Shown here one piece after another: positions 23,824 to 33,610 of a stretch of DNA of 35,281 nucleotides. The position numbers were made by a program, and so were the translations under genes. Origin of the DNA: an uncultured bacterium (lineage in GTDB: Bacteria; Actinomycetota; Thermoleophilia; Solirubrobacterales; 70-9). The stretch spans positions 1 to 35,281 of the forward strand of contig CAIUSP010000073.1 of NCBI GenBank assembly GCA_903901855.1, given 5' to 3'. Each line of letters opens with the position of its first letter. The first letter of the stretch is position 1. Under the pieces are notes generated by a model. That model saw only the letters and a list, made by a program, of their open reading frames with translations. It had not been told where the DNA came from and did not search any database.

Positions 23824-24459
23824 CTAACCCGGAAGGGAACCGGTCGTTGCGCTTTTTCGATCCGGCTTCAGGCCCGAGTCCTCGTACAACGCGGCGAGGA
23901 GGCCATCGTACTCACCTCTCGACAGATCACCGATCGGATCAGGGGTGTGAGCGATCAGGGTTCCGTAAGGCAACGAAAAGGCGGCCCGCATCGCGAGCAG
24001 GCGCCGTTGTTCCTCGGTATCGGCGTGCAGGATCCGGCCGGCGGCGTTCAGCCGCCTGATCTGGCGAGCGCGGCGGGGCGCCACTGCGATCAGCAGCAGG
24101 AGAGTCGGAACCAGGAAGGTCGTCCAGCCGAGGAGGCTCGCGAGATGCTCGACAGCTTGCTCACCCTCCCTTCCGAGGTCCACGGCGTTGCCCCCGGTCG
24201 CATCGCCGACCCCGCTGAAGGCATCGGAGATTCCACCGCCGACCAGCGGGACTCCCGAAACCGCCTCACCCGCCTGCTCGAATCCGGTCTGGACAGATCC
24301 ACCGGCGGCCTGCACGCCACGCCCGAGTCCGGCCACATCATCCACTGCATCGTTTACCGCGAGCCCCAACCTCGCAAAGCAGAAGATCAGGAATATCGCC
24401 AATACATCGAGGAGCACGGCGGGAATCCTTCGACTCATCACCTCTGGGTAGATCCGCAT
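23824..24459 (-). CDS. Unrecognised two-helix membrane protein
   Basis: About 211 aa from ATG 24459 (ATG 24438 is an alternative). The first hydrophobic helix is IPAVLLDVLAIFLIFCFARLG, followed by a Gly/Ala/Val-rich stretch of about 75 residues with possible amphipathic character (GLGRGVQAAGGSVQTGFEQAGEA in part). A second helix is FLVPTLLLLIAVAP, then a basic, mostly helical cytoplasmic domain (RQIRRLNAAGRILHADTEEQRRLLAMRAAF). No known family is recognised. It is the first gene of the sulfatase operon (44-base gap) and divergent from folE2. Confidence 0.65.
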   Translation of the reverse strand: MRIYPEVMSRRIPAVLLDVLAIFLIFCFARLGLAVNDAVDDVAGLGRGVQAAGGSVQTGFEQAGEAVSGVPLVGGGISDAFSGVGDATGGNAVDLGREGEQAVEHLASLLGWTTFLVPTLLLLIAVAPRRARQIRRLNAAGRILHADTEEQRRLLAMRAAFSLPYGTLIAHTPDPIGDLSRGEYDGLLAALYEDSGLKPDRKSATTGSLPG

Positions 24460-24504
24460 CCTGCCAAGTATCACCGCGAGTTCGGCCGAATCCACGGAGT
24501 CCCC

Positions 24505-24569
24505 TAGACTTACGCGAAGTCGGACAGAGCAATCGGTCCTCTCGGGCAGGTGACTACCGACACTTCGAC
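24505..24569 (+). promoter_or_regulatory. Possible folE2 promoter and structured leader
   Basis: TAGACT (24505-24510) is a reasonable -10 with only a weak -35. The 52-base leader that would follow can pair CGAAGT-CGG (from 24514) with CCG-AC-ACTTCG just before ATG 24570, with a competing inner stem TCGGT/ACCGA. No Zur-box-like AT-rich palindrome and no ribosome site are seen. Confidence 0.3.
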
Positions 24570-25577
24570 ATGGAACCAGTAAAGGCGCCCGGCGCTCCAA
24601 AATCGGACACCCAGTCCACTGCACCGACCACGGCCGTGAGTCTGTCCCGGGTTGGAGTCTGCGGAGTGGAGAAGGTGATCCGCGTCTCCCTCAACGGCGC
24701 CGAGTCGACCTACCACGCCGATTTCGAGTGCGTCGTAGACCTCAACCCGCAGCAGAAGGGCGTTCACATGTCCCGCTTCGAGGAGGTCGTCAACGAGGCC
24801 ATCGACGACGTCGTCCTCAATAACGCTCTCCGGGCCGAGGAACTGGCCGCCAAGGTCGCCGAGCAGGTGCGCGAACGTCAGGAGGGACTCCGCGCGGAGG
24901 TCAAGGTGACTGCTCGGTACCCCGAGACGGTGCCCGCCCCTGCCTCCGGGATCGACACCCAGGAGATCTACACACTCTTCGGAACCGCTGTTGCCTCTGC
25001 CGCCGGAACGAGAACGATCACCGGCGTGGAGGCTCAAGGTATGACCGCGTGCCCCTGCGCGCAAGGGATGGTCGAGGAGCGTGCGCGTGAGCGACTCGCC
25101 GAGAGCGGCTTCGATGATGCGCAGATCGACAAGATCGTCGAAGACGTACCGATGGCCACCCACAATCAGCGCGGCGTCGGCCAACTCCACATCGGCCTCC
25201 CCGAGGGGAACGAGATGGAACTCGACGCACGTGAACTGCTGAGAATCGTGGAGAGCTCGATGTCGAGCGAGATCTACGAACTGATGAAGCGCTCCGACGA
25301 GGTGACCGTGGTCGAGAAGGCACACCGCAACCCACGCTTCGTCGAGGACTGTGTGCGAGAGATGGTCCGTGCGCTGCTCGAGGCGCACCCCGAGTTGCCG
25401 GATGACGCCTTTCTGATGACCCGCCAGGAGAACTTCGAGACGATCCACCGCCACAACGTGGTGGCCGAACGGTTCGGGACCATCGGCGAGATTCGCGCCG
25501 AGATCGCGGGCGGCGAGCAGACCGCACATCACCGCTCGATGACCGAGTGGCTCGCCGGCGAAGCCGGCCAGCTCTAG
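24570..25577 (+). CDS. folE2: GTP cyclohydrolase IB (FolE2)
   Basis: 335 aa. It turns GTP into dihydroneopterin triphosphate, the first step of folate (and queuosine) synthesis, and is the metal-flexible alternative to FolE. Family marks are VDLNPQQKGVHMSRF, the cysteine motif GMTACPCAQGM, PMATHNQRGVGQLHIGLP and EKAHRNPRFVEDCVREMV, plus NFETIHRHNVVAERFG near the end. Length is close to the family's usual 260-310 with a short N-terminal extension. The gene is convergent with pgsA (seven bases between stops). FolE2 is often induced on zinc shortage, but no Zur site is visible here. Confidence 0.95.
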   Translation: MEPVKAPGAPKSDTQSTAPTTAVSLSRVGVCGVEKVIRVSLNGAESTYHADFECVVDLNPQQKGVHMSRFEEVVNEAIDDVVLNNALRAEELAAKVAEQVRERQEGLRAEVKVTARYPETVPAPASGIDTQEIYTLFGTAVASAAGTRTITGVEAQGMTACPCAQGMVEERARERLAESGFDDAQIDKIVEDVPMATHNQRGVGQLHIGLPEGNEMELDARELLRIVESSMSSEIYELMKRSDEVTVVEKAHRNPRFVEDCVREMVRALLEAHPELPDDAFLMTRQENFETIHRHNVVAERFGTIGEIRAEIAGGEQTAHHRSMTEWLAGEAGQL

Positions 25578-25584
25578 GCGCCCC

Positions 25585-26163
25585 TCAGGCTTTCCGGTCG
25601 GTGTTCGCCTCGGGTTCGTCCCGCTCGGCGAGTTTGCGCTGTATCCCGAAGAAGTACTCGAGTCCGCTGATCACCGTGAAGGCGAGCGCCAGGTAGACCA
25701 GGATGTCCGCCCAGATGGGCGCAGGGTCGGTGGCGATGAGGGCGATCACCGCGACTATCTGGAAGACCGTCTTGATCTTCCCGAGAAGATTGGCCTGCAT
25801 CACGATCCCCCGCTCGGCGGCTACGCCTCTGAGGACGGTGACGGCGAACTCGCGGGCGATGATCACGACTGCGATCCAGGCTGCCAACCGATCGAGCGCC
25901 ACCAGGGCGACCAACGCAGCGACGATCAGCAACTTGTCTGCGATCGGGTCCATCAACTTGCCGAAATCCGAGACGCTGTCGCGGGAGCGGGCGAGATAGC
26001 CGTCGAGTCCGTCGGTCAGAGCCGCGAGGGCGAACACCACCGCGGCGATCGTGTCGCCATGGGGAGTCTCGGTCAAGAGCGCGACCACGACCACCGGCAC
26101 CAACAGGATCCGCAGCATGGTCAAGGCATTTGGCAGCGTGAGCGGGAACACGATGGAGAGCAA
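25585..26163 (-). CDS. pgsA: CDP-diacylglycerol-glycerol-3-phosphate 3-phosphatidyltransferase
   Basis: 192 aa. It makes phosphatidylglycerol phosphate, the first committed step to phosphatidylglycerol and cardiolipin, in the cytoplasmic membrane. The CDP-alcohol phosphotransferase motif DG-x2-AR-x8-G-x3-D-x3-D is present as TDGLDGYLARSRDSVSDFG followed by KLMDPIADK. PNALTMLRILLVPV at the start and about five more hydrophobic helices complete the fold. The start is TTG 26163 or, equally possible, GTG 26151. It follows the UDG gene by 36 bases. Other CDP-alcohol transferases are possible but the length and N-terminus fit PgsA. Confidence 0.9.
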   Translation of the reverse strand: MLSIVFPLTLPNALTMLRILLVPVVVVALLTETPHGDTIAAVVFALAALTDGLDGYLARSRDSVSDFGKLMDPIADKLLIVAALVALVALDRLAAWIAVVIIAREFAVTVLRGVAAERGIVMQANLLGKIKTVFQIVAVIALIATDPAPIWADILVYLALAFTVISGLEYFFGIQRKLAERDEPEANTDRKA

Positions 26164-26199
26164 GTATGCCGGTGACGACCTCGGACCGCAGGTGATCGA

Positions 26200-26928
26200 T
26201 CAGCGAAGTGCGATCGCTGAGGCCTCGGCGAACACCGCATCAAGCATCGGTTCGGTCAACTTGCCCGTGAAGGTGTTCTGCTGGCTCGGGTGGAAGCAAC
26301 CGAGCAGTTCGTAGCCCCCGACCGTTGCCCGTGCTGCGTGACCGAACTTCGGCTTGGGCCTCGGTATCTCCTCTCCCATCCCGCGCAGGGCGCGCAGTGC
26401 GCCGTCCCATGCGAACGAGCCGAGGCAGACTATGACTCTCGCGTGGCCGAGGAGACCGAGTTCACGCTCGAGCCACGGCAGACACTCGTCGCGCTCTGAC
26501 GGAGTCGGCTTGTTTGCGGGCGGCGCGCAGCGGACTACCGCGGTGATCCAGCAGTCGCGGAGTCGCAACCCGTCGGCAGTGTCCACGGACTCTGGCTGGC
26601 TGGCGAGGCCCGCCCGGTGGAGCGCGGCATAGAGCCAGTCACCCGAGCGGTCACCGGTGAACATCCGGCCGGTCCGGTTCGAACCATTTGCTCCGGGGGC
26701 CAGTCCGAGCACGACGATTCGAGCTGAAGGATCTCCGAACCCGGGAACAGGCTGAGCCCAGTAGGTCTCGCCCCGATAGCGCTTAGGCGGATCAGCCGCC
26801 ACCTGCTCTCGCCACTCGACCAGCCGCGGGCAGAGCCTGCAGCGGGTGACCTCTCTTTCCAGCTTCGGGAGTGAACTCGCCAAGGAAATCGAGGGTAGTG
26901 GAGGCTGCGAGCGAGCGGTTGGCTCCAC
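26200..26928 (-). CDS. Uracil-DNA glycosylase, family 5 (UdgB type)
   Basis: About 242 aa. It removes uracil and other deaminated bases from DNA. The family-5 motifs are GLAPGANGSNRTGRMFTGD and CFHPSQQNTFTGKLTE. Four cysteines (CRLC near the start, RCAPPANKPTPSERDEC in the middle) fit the iron-sulfur cluster of families 4 and 5. The open frame runs upstream to 27276, but that part is antisense to the lipoprotein gene. GTG 26928 is the likely start; TATATC lies six bases upstream, suggesting a leaderless transcript. It is divergent from the lipoprotein gene by only 22 bases. Confidence 0.9.
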   Translation of the reverse strand: MEPTARSQPPLPSISLASSLPKLEREVTRCRLCPRLVEWREQVAADPPKRYRGETYWAQPVPGFGDPSARIVVLGLAPGANGSNRTGRMFTGDRSGDWLYAALHRAGLASQPESVDTADGLRLRDCWITAVVRCAPPANKPTPSERDECLPWLERELGLLGHARVIVCLGSFAWDGALRALRGMGEEIPRPKPKFGHAARATVGGYELLGCFHPSQQNTFTGKLTEPMLDAVFAEASAIALR

Positions 26929-26934
26929 GCTTCC

Positions 26935-26942
26935 GATATATT
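26935..26942. promoter_or_regulatory. Shared bidirectional -10 region
   Basis: GATATATT (26935-26942) gives TATATT on the plus strand (26937-26942), eight bases before GTG 26951, and TATATC on the minus strand (26940 to 26935), six bases before GTG 26928. One AT-rich patch in a GC-rich sequence can therefore serve as -10 for both divergent leaderless genes. No good -35 is seen on either side. Confidence 0.5.
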
Positions 26943-26950
26943 CCCGCGCC

Positions 26951-27424
26951 GTGAAGCGAACTCTCGCACTGATCGTCTGCGCTGCAGCCCTTCCCGCACT
27001 GGTTACCGGCTGCGGGTCGTCGGACGGTGAGACCGCCTCGGCCGACCAGACCCCCAACCAGCAGGCCAGGGAACTCCTGACCAACTTCTGGACCCAGGTC
27101 AAGGACGCCGAGACCTCCGGACTCGAGACCACCCTCGATCCGAGTTGGCAGTTGGCGAGAGCCGACGGAACCCACCTGAGCAGGTCCGAGTACATCGACG
27201 AGGTCGGCAAGGGCAAAATCGACATCGTCAACTTCAGGTTCGACCAGATCGACGCCACCCGCTCGGAGTCGTCCATCGTGGTGCGCTACATCACCACCGC
27301 CGACTACACGCTCGACGGCAAGAAGTACAAGGGCACGCCCGCTCCCTACCTGGGGACCTTCATCTTCCAGGACGAGCGCTGGCAGATGACCTCGCAGGCG
27401 AACTTCAACGTCCCAGTCGACTGA
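26951..27424 (+). CDS. Small lipoprotein, NTF2/SnoaL-like fold possible
   Basis: 157 aa. GTG 26951 starts a signal peptide (KRTLALIVCAAALPA) ending in the lipobox LVTGC, so the mature protein should be anchored by lipid on the outside. The mature part has ELLTNFWTQVKDAETSGLETTLDP, HLSRSEYIDEVGKGKIDIVNF and a final DERWQMTSQANFNVPV, a layout like DUF4440/SnoaL-type domains (helix, then strands ending in 'W.i....'). Function unknown. It is convergent with the next membrane protein (six-base gap). Confidence 0.75.
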   Translation: MKRTLALIVCAAALPALVTGCGSSDGETASADQTPNQQARELLTNFWTQVKDAETSGLETTLDPSWQLARADGTHLSRSEYIDEVGKGKIDIVNFRFDQIDATRSESSIVVRYITTADYTLDGKKYKGTPAPYLGTFIFQDERWQMTSQANFNVPVD

Positions 27425-27430
27425 TCCGCA

Positions 27431-28279
27431 CTAGGCGATGGCTGGCGCGTCGCGGCGCAGCCTGATCCACGCCCAAACGCAGCCGACGAGTCCGACCACG
27501 ACCAGCGTCCACCCCAGCCACTGGGGTCCTCCGTCGAATACGAGAGAGCACACGCCCGCCGGAACCAGCCAGATCAACAAATCGCGGGCGAGCATCACCG
27601 GTGGAGGGATCAGGTCCAGGCGGTTGCGGGCACGGGCAACTGCACGGCGGTCGATCCAGAGGGTGAGGTCGAGTGCAACGATCAACGGCAGCGTCTGGAG
27701 TATCCAGCCGGTCCAGAGGTTGGTCGGGTCTCGCAGCACCCACTCACCGAACACGGTCACGATGCTCGCGAAGAGCAGAGCGAATCCCCAGATCGGGGTG
27801 GCAAGACGGTCTAGCCGCACCAAGAGGTCCGGCGGTGCTCCTTGAAATCTCGCCGCCGTGTATTCAGAGGTGAAGGGCCTGCCGATCGCGAGGGAGACGA
27901 ACGCCACGACCGTGAGCGTGATGTTGGAGACAGCGTCGGCGTGATTGGAAAACCAACCCTCCACCAGCCGATCGCCGAAGAACGCCACCAGCACGATCAC
28001 ACCGAAGAGGATCGCATCCGAGACCTCGAAGACCTTTGGGTTCTCTCCGCGCAGCCAAGAGGCAGTGACCAACGCGAGGCTCAAACCGAAGGCGAGCCAC
28101 GCCGTCGTCATGAACCCGAGTGTCGTGAGCAGGAACGAGAAAGCGAACCACGGCACCAGGGCGGTTACGGGATCGTCGAGGAACCTCAGCAGCCCATCGG
28201 GGTGTTCCAGCTCGCGATCCGGATCGATCTCGCGCGCACCGCGCGGCGAGACACCTTTGGGGGAAAGCCGGTCACTCAC
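27431..28279 (-). CDS. Multipass membrane protein, function unknown
   Basis: About 282 aa from GTG 28279. After about 40 polar residues there are around seven or eight hydrophobic helices: LVPWFAFSFLLTTLGFMTTAWLAFGL, ILFGVIVLVAFFGD, ITLTVVAFVSLAIGRPF, WGFALLFASIVTVFGEW, ILQTLPLIVALDLTLWI, LLIWLVPAGVCSLVF and LGWTLVVVGLVGCVWAWI. The motif GRPFTSEYTAARFQG in a loop is distinctive but not assigned here. It follows the GGDEF gene by 43 bases on the same strand, and TAGGCT (28287-28292) lies seven bases before the GTG, the spacing of a leaderless -10. A longer start at 28354 would run into the GGDEF gene. Confidence 0.7.
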   Translation of the reverse strand: MSDRLSPKGVSPRGAREIDPDRELEHPDGLLRFLDDPVTALVPWFAFSFLLTTLGFMTTAWLAFGLSLALVTASWLRGENPKVFEVSDAILFGVIVLVAFFGDRLVEGWFSNHADAVSNITLTVVAFVSLAIGRPFTSEYTAARFQGAPPDLLVRLDRLATPIWGFALLFASIVTVFGEWVLRDPTNLWTGWILQTLPLIVALDLTLWIDRRAVARARNRLDLIPPPVMLARDLLIWLVPAGVCSLVFDGGPQWLGWTLVVVGLVGCVWAWIRLRRDAPAIA

Positions 28280-28286
28280 GCCGCCC

Positions 28287-28292
28287 AGCCTA
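28287..28292 (-). promoter_or_regulatory. Possible leaderless -10 element for the membrane protein gene
   Basis: TAGGCT on the minus strand lies exactly seven bases before GTG 28279, with no Shine-Dalgarno sequence between them and no good -35. Confidence 0.35.
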
Positions 28293-28322
28293 CCCGTAGC
28301 GGTTCGAGAGACGGACCAACCG

Positions 28323-30350
28323 TCAGGCGACCACCACGCGGTCGCCGCCCTCACTCTTGGCGTCGTACATGGCCTTGTCGGCTGATTCGAAGACCTGTTC
28401 CCAGGTGACCGCGGACTCGCCGATCAGCAGAGCGCCCACCGAGGCACGAGCCTCGGCATCAGCGCCGACATCGAGATCGACCTCGGCAATTGCCTCGCGG
28501 ACTCTCTCGGCAGCATGCTTCAGTTGCGGAGCCTGGCAGTGAGGGATCAGCGCGCCGAACTCATCCCCTCCGATGCGGGAGACCATGTCCTCGGGCCGTA
28601 ACGCTGACTTGGCGGCTTCAGCTCCGGCAACCAGGACCTTGTCCCCGACTTGATGGCCCAAAGAGTCGTTGATCAGTTTGAAACCGTCGAGGTCGAACAG
28701 GATCAGCCCGAATGGCCGCGCTTCCGGCCCGCGAGCGGTGATCAACCGCTCACCGAACTGCTCGAAGGCGGCGCGGTTGGGAAGCCCCGTGAGATGATCA
28801 ACCAGTGAGCGGGCGACCAGACGCTCCCGCGATGCAACTTGGGCCAATGCCGTGGACAGCGCGCTCAGGCGATCGGTCACCTCCCTGAACCGAACCAGGG
28901 GATCCATACCTTCGAGGTCCATCTGCGAAGCGATGCTTACCGTCAGGAGACCGAACTCTTCGTCCCCAGCTACGAGCGGCGTACATACCGTCGCGTAGTT
29001 GCTCGCCACTACATGCGAACAGGAGCCGAGCTCGAGGCCGGGGCGGCTCACGTGCACGCGGCCTTCGACGAGAGCACGACAACGCTCGCGGTCGAACCAC
29101 TCCGACTCGCCGCCGACGACATCGGTCAGTCTTCCACCGGTTAATTTCAAGCTCATCTGATTCGGTTGGTCGAAGTCGGAGAGGTAGAGGGCTACCTTGG
29201 CGGGCGGCAGGATCTCGCGTATCGCGGAATCGACCACGCCGAACGAGCCAGAGATGCTCGTCTGGTCCAACACTTCCTGGGTCGTCTTCATCAACAGACG
29301 CTCTCCGTCGCCGCTCCTCTCCACCTCCTGCAGGCGCTTCTCGAGACGACCTGCCTCGGCCTCTGCCCGCTCCACCTCCTCACTCGCGAGCGACTGCGCG
29401 ACCGTTTGGGAGAGGAGTACGAGGATCGGCTCGATCTCCTCCATCACCGCTGCGTCGAAGCCGCCGGTGCGATTAGCCAGCCCGACCATCCCGACCATGC
29501 CCTCTCCCGAGGTCAGGGGGATTCCGGCGTAGGTCTCGAGGGGAGGATGTCCTTCCGGAAGACCACCGGCACGAGGATCAGATGCGGGATCGTCGGAGAG
29601 CAACCTCTCTCCGGTTCGCAAGGTGTAACCGAACAAGGTGTCGAGATTCCTGAATTCGAGACCGGTGTCGGCGTACTCGTCGAACATGTTCTGCGACCAG
29701 GTGTTCCAGGCGATGTTCGTGATCGCGAGCGTATGCAGGTACGGCGCTCCCTGATCGTCTTCCAACACCCGTCCGACGAAGCCGAAGGTGCTGCCGGTCA
29801 CCTCGATCAACCTGCTGATGGCGGTCTCCCACCAAGCACGACTCAGACCGCGGCTGATGTAGGAGGTCTGCAGTTCCGCGAGGGACTCCAGCACCCTGTG
29901 GAGGCGCAGACGTTCTACCTCGTGAGCCCGGGCCTTCGTCACATCGCGGGCGGTCGCCATGATCAGGCCGGTGTCGGGTTCGATCCGCGCGTTCCAGATC
30001 AGATTCAGCCAGCCGCCGTCGGCTGTCTGGTAGCGATTCTCGAACTCGACTATGTCCTCACCTTGCTGCAGTCGACCGACCGCATCGGAGGTCGCCCTGA
30101 GATCGTCGGGGTGCACGAAGGAGATGAAGGGCCTCGACAGCAACTCCTCCCGCGACCAGCCGAGCGAATCGATCCAGCGGTCGTTGACTTGGCGAAAGCG
30201 CTCTTCGTCGGCGAGGCATGCCATCTGGAGGGTCGTCTTGAAAAACGACTCCGCCAACTCCCCGATATCGCCGATGTCCCTTGCCACTTCGTCATCGATG
30301 GTGGCAGGTGCGACGACGCGGTCAAGCCGTATGACCGTTTCCGGCAACAC
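28323..30350 (-). CDS. Diguanylate cyclase with PAS and two GAF domains
   Basis: 675 aa. It makes cyclic di-GMP from two GTP. Order of domains: PAS (about residues 35-140; LADEERFRQVNDRWIDSLGW and YQTADGGWLNLIWNARIE), GAF (about 160-335), a coiled-coil linker rich in E/R (EEVERAEAEAGRLEKRLQEVE), a second GAF (about 365-510) and the GGDEF domain (about 515-675). The catalytic motif is intact as SRIGGDEFGALI, and RPED five residues before it is a product-inhibition (RxxD) site. There is no membrane helix, so the sensor is cytoplasmic. It starts at GTG 30350, 46 bases after katG. What the GAF domains sense is not known; the katG neighbour makes a redox signal possible. Confidence 0.92.
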   Translation of the reverse strand: MLPETVIRLDRVVAPATIDDEVARDIGDIGELAESFFKTTLQMACLADEERFRQVNDRWIDSLGWSREELLSRPFISFVHPDDLRATSDAVGRLQQGEDIVEFENRYQTADGGWLNLIWNARIEPDTGLIMATARDVTKARAHEVERLRLHRVLESLAELQTSYISRGLSRAWWETAISRLIEVTGSTFGFVGRVLEDDQGAPYLHTLAITNIAWNTWSQNMFDEYADTGLEFRNLDTLFGYTLRTGERLLSDDPASDPRAGGLPEGHPPLETYAGIPLTSGEGMVGMVGLANRTGGFDAAVMEEIEPILVLLSQTVAQSLASEEVERAEAEAGRLEKRLQEVERSGDGERLLMKTTQEVLDQTSISGSFGVVDSAIREILPPAKVALYLSDFDQPNQMSLKLTGGRLTDVVGGESEWFDRERCRALVEGRVHVSRPGLELGSCSHVVASNYATVCTPLVAGDEEFGLLTVSIASQMDLEGMDPLVRFREVTDRLSALSTALAQVASRERLVARSLVDHLTGLPNRAAFEQFGERLITARGPEARPFGLILFDLDGFKLINDSLGHQVGDKVLVAGAEAAKSALRPEDMVSRIGGDEFGALIPHCQAPQLKHAAERVREAIAEVDLDVGADAEARASVGALLIGESAVTWEQVFESADKAMYDAKSEGGDRVVVA

Positions 30351-30396
30351 CGTGCCGACTGAAAAAACGCTTTACGTCGTGGTCCGGGCTGCTGAT

Positions 30397-32607
<2,211 letters not shown>

Positions 32608-32613
32608 CTATCA

Positions 32614-32624
32614 GGAACGCTTCC
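32614..32624. promoter_or_regulatory. Palindrome upstream of katG
   Basis: GGAACGCTTCC is an 11-bp perfect palindrome, 15 bases before the katG ATG. A second imperfect pair CGTTC...GAACG overlaps it. It could be a peroxide-regulator or Fur-type operator, but it does not match a consensus closely. Confidence 0.3.
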
Positions 32625-32644
32625 GATTACCCCGCGACGGGTGC

Positions 32645-33253
32645 CTACCGTGCGGCGCGCTCTGCCAGCGGGCAGATCCGCATAGGCGTTGCGCCGGTTA
32701 CCGCGGTCGGTGAGTTCTTGGAGCTCGCGTGAACCTTGACGCGTGGAACCGGATAGTTGGCCGGATAGGGGATATCACCGTCGGCAGCCGGGTGGAACGG
32801 GTCCTTCCAGGCCATTAGCTGCGAACCGCAGTACTGCAGGGTCGGCGTGTCATAGATCCCGGCCTTCTTGGGCCAACGGACCCTGATCGGGAAATCACCG
32901 GAGGTGGCGTATGGCAACCCGGCGCCCGTTGCCGTCCAGGTGATCCTCCAGCCGCCACTCGATGTGCGATCGACGACCGATGTCCAACCGGTAACCGCTC
33001 TGGGTTTGGCGGCCTGCCAGGCGCCTCCCAGCTTGACCACGATCCTGGTGGTCGAGGCATCGTCGGGCATACATCCATGTGGAATCGTCACGGTGAGATT
33101 CCCCTTCTTGTTTGCGACCGCGTATTTGCCGTAGAGGTTGAGCGTGGCGTGGGCGCTGGCTCCCACGGCTGCCACGAGGCATACGACCGCTGCGAGGAGT
33201 CCAACCGAAGAGATCCTTCGAAGAGAGCGGGGAAATCGATTGGTCAGGGACAT
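32645..33253 (-). CDS. YcnI-like (DUF1775) copper-binding exported protein
   Basis: 202 aa from ATG 33253 (a longer start at 33298 is less likely because GGTGA lies eight bases before ATG 33253). YcnI proteins bind copper with the N-terminal histidine of the mature protein. Here the signal peptide (VGLLAAVVCLVAAVGASA) should be cut before His35 of HATLNLYGKYA. Other family marks are PDDASTTRIVVKL, GWRITWTATGAGLP, FPIRVRWPKKAG and LQYCGSQLMAW. The usual partner CopC/CopD (YcnJ) is not next to it. It is divergent from the helicase gene and 46 bases upstream of katG on the same strand. Confidence 0.82.
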   Translation of the reverse strand: MSLTNRFPRSLRRISSVGLLAAVVCLVAAVGASAHATLNLYGKYAVANKKGNLTVTIPHGCMPDDASTTRIVVKLGGAWQAAKPRAVTGWTSVVDRTSSGGWRITWTATGAGLPYATSGDFPIRVRWPKKAGIYDTPTLQYCGSQLMAWKDPFHPAADGDIPYPANYPVPRVKVHASSKNSPTAVTGATPMRICPLAERAAR

Positions 33254-33610
33254 GAGCGGAGTCACCACAGTAGTCCTTTTGGCGGCACTCGAGAGCAAGT
33301 GGCAGCGAGTCGGCCAGGTAGGCGAGTCGATGACGTGGCTGGGCAGTCAATCCACCGACCCAACTCATGCCATGCCATGACCGGGTGCGGAAAGGGAACG
33401 GAGAGACCGTATCTACGGCGATCTCGACCCGCTTGGGTCGTTGGTTGCCGGGTGAAGGTGGCGGGGCGCTACTATCTCCAGTGCGTTCAGCGTCTTGCTG
33501 AACGGAGGTCAGCTTTCTTGGGTCCCGCCACTTACGGCGGTTCGGGTCAGTTGTTCTCTCCCGAATCGCCCCGCTCCATTCCCGGTGCGGGTACACCAAG
33601 GAGTATCCAG
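33254..33610 (+). promoter_or_regulatory. Intergenic region with structured 5' leader of helicase gene
   Basis: This 357-base gap holds no convincing gene. It contains five stem-loops in a row: CGACCC/GGGTCG (33425-33440), GTTCAGC/GCTGAAC (33485-33503), CCGCC/GGCGG (33525-33540), TTCGGG/CCCGAA (33541-33565) and CCCG/CGGG (33581-33591), directly before the ribosome site AAGGAG (33598-33603). A possible promoter is TTGCCG (33445-33450) with TACTAT (33470-33475), 19-base spacer. This resembles the long structured leaders of other DEAD-box helicase genes. Confidence 0.5.

Noticed and set aside
24513-24569. Known riboswitch class (tetrahydrofolate or preQ1) before folE2
   Set aside because: The conserved core sequences of those classes are not present; only generic pairing is seen.
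24510-25532. Minus-strand open frame antisense to folE2
   Set aside because: FolE2 motifs are on the plus strand; the other frame is H/L/D-rich without any domain.
25554-25568. GCCGGC-GAA-GCCGGC hairpin at the folE2 3' end as terminator
   Set aside because: It is short, within coding sequence, and has no T-tract; such repeats are frequent in this GC content.
26929-27276. N-terminal extension of the uracil-DNA glycosylase open frame
   Set aside because: It is antisense to the lipoprotein gene with its lipobox, and the family domain begins after 26928.
33138-33380. Plus-strand small gene (80 codons) between the YcnI-like gene and the helicase
   Set aside because: Half of it is antisense to the YcnI-like gene, and there is no ribosome site or recognisable domain.
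33077-33610. N-terminal extension of the helicase open frame
   Set aside because: It overlaps the YcnI-like gene, contains no domain, and ATG 33611 has a good ribosome site right before the Q motif.
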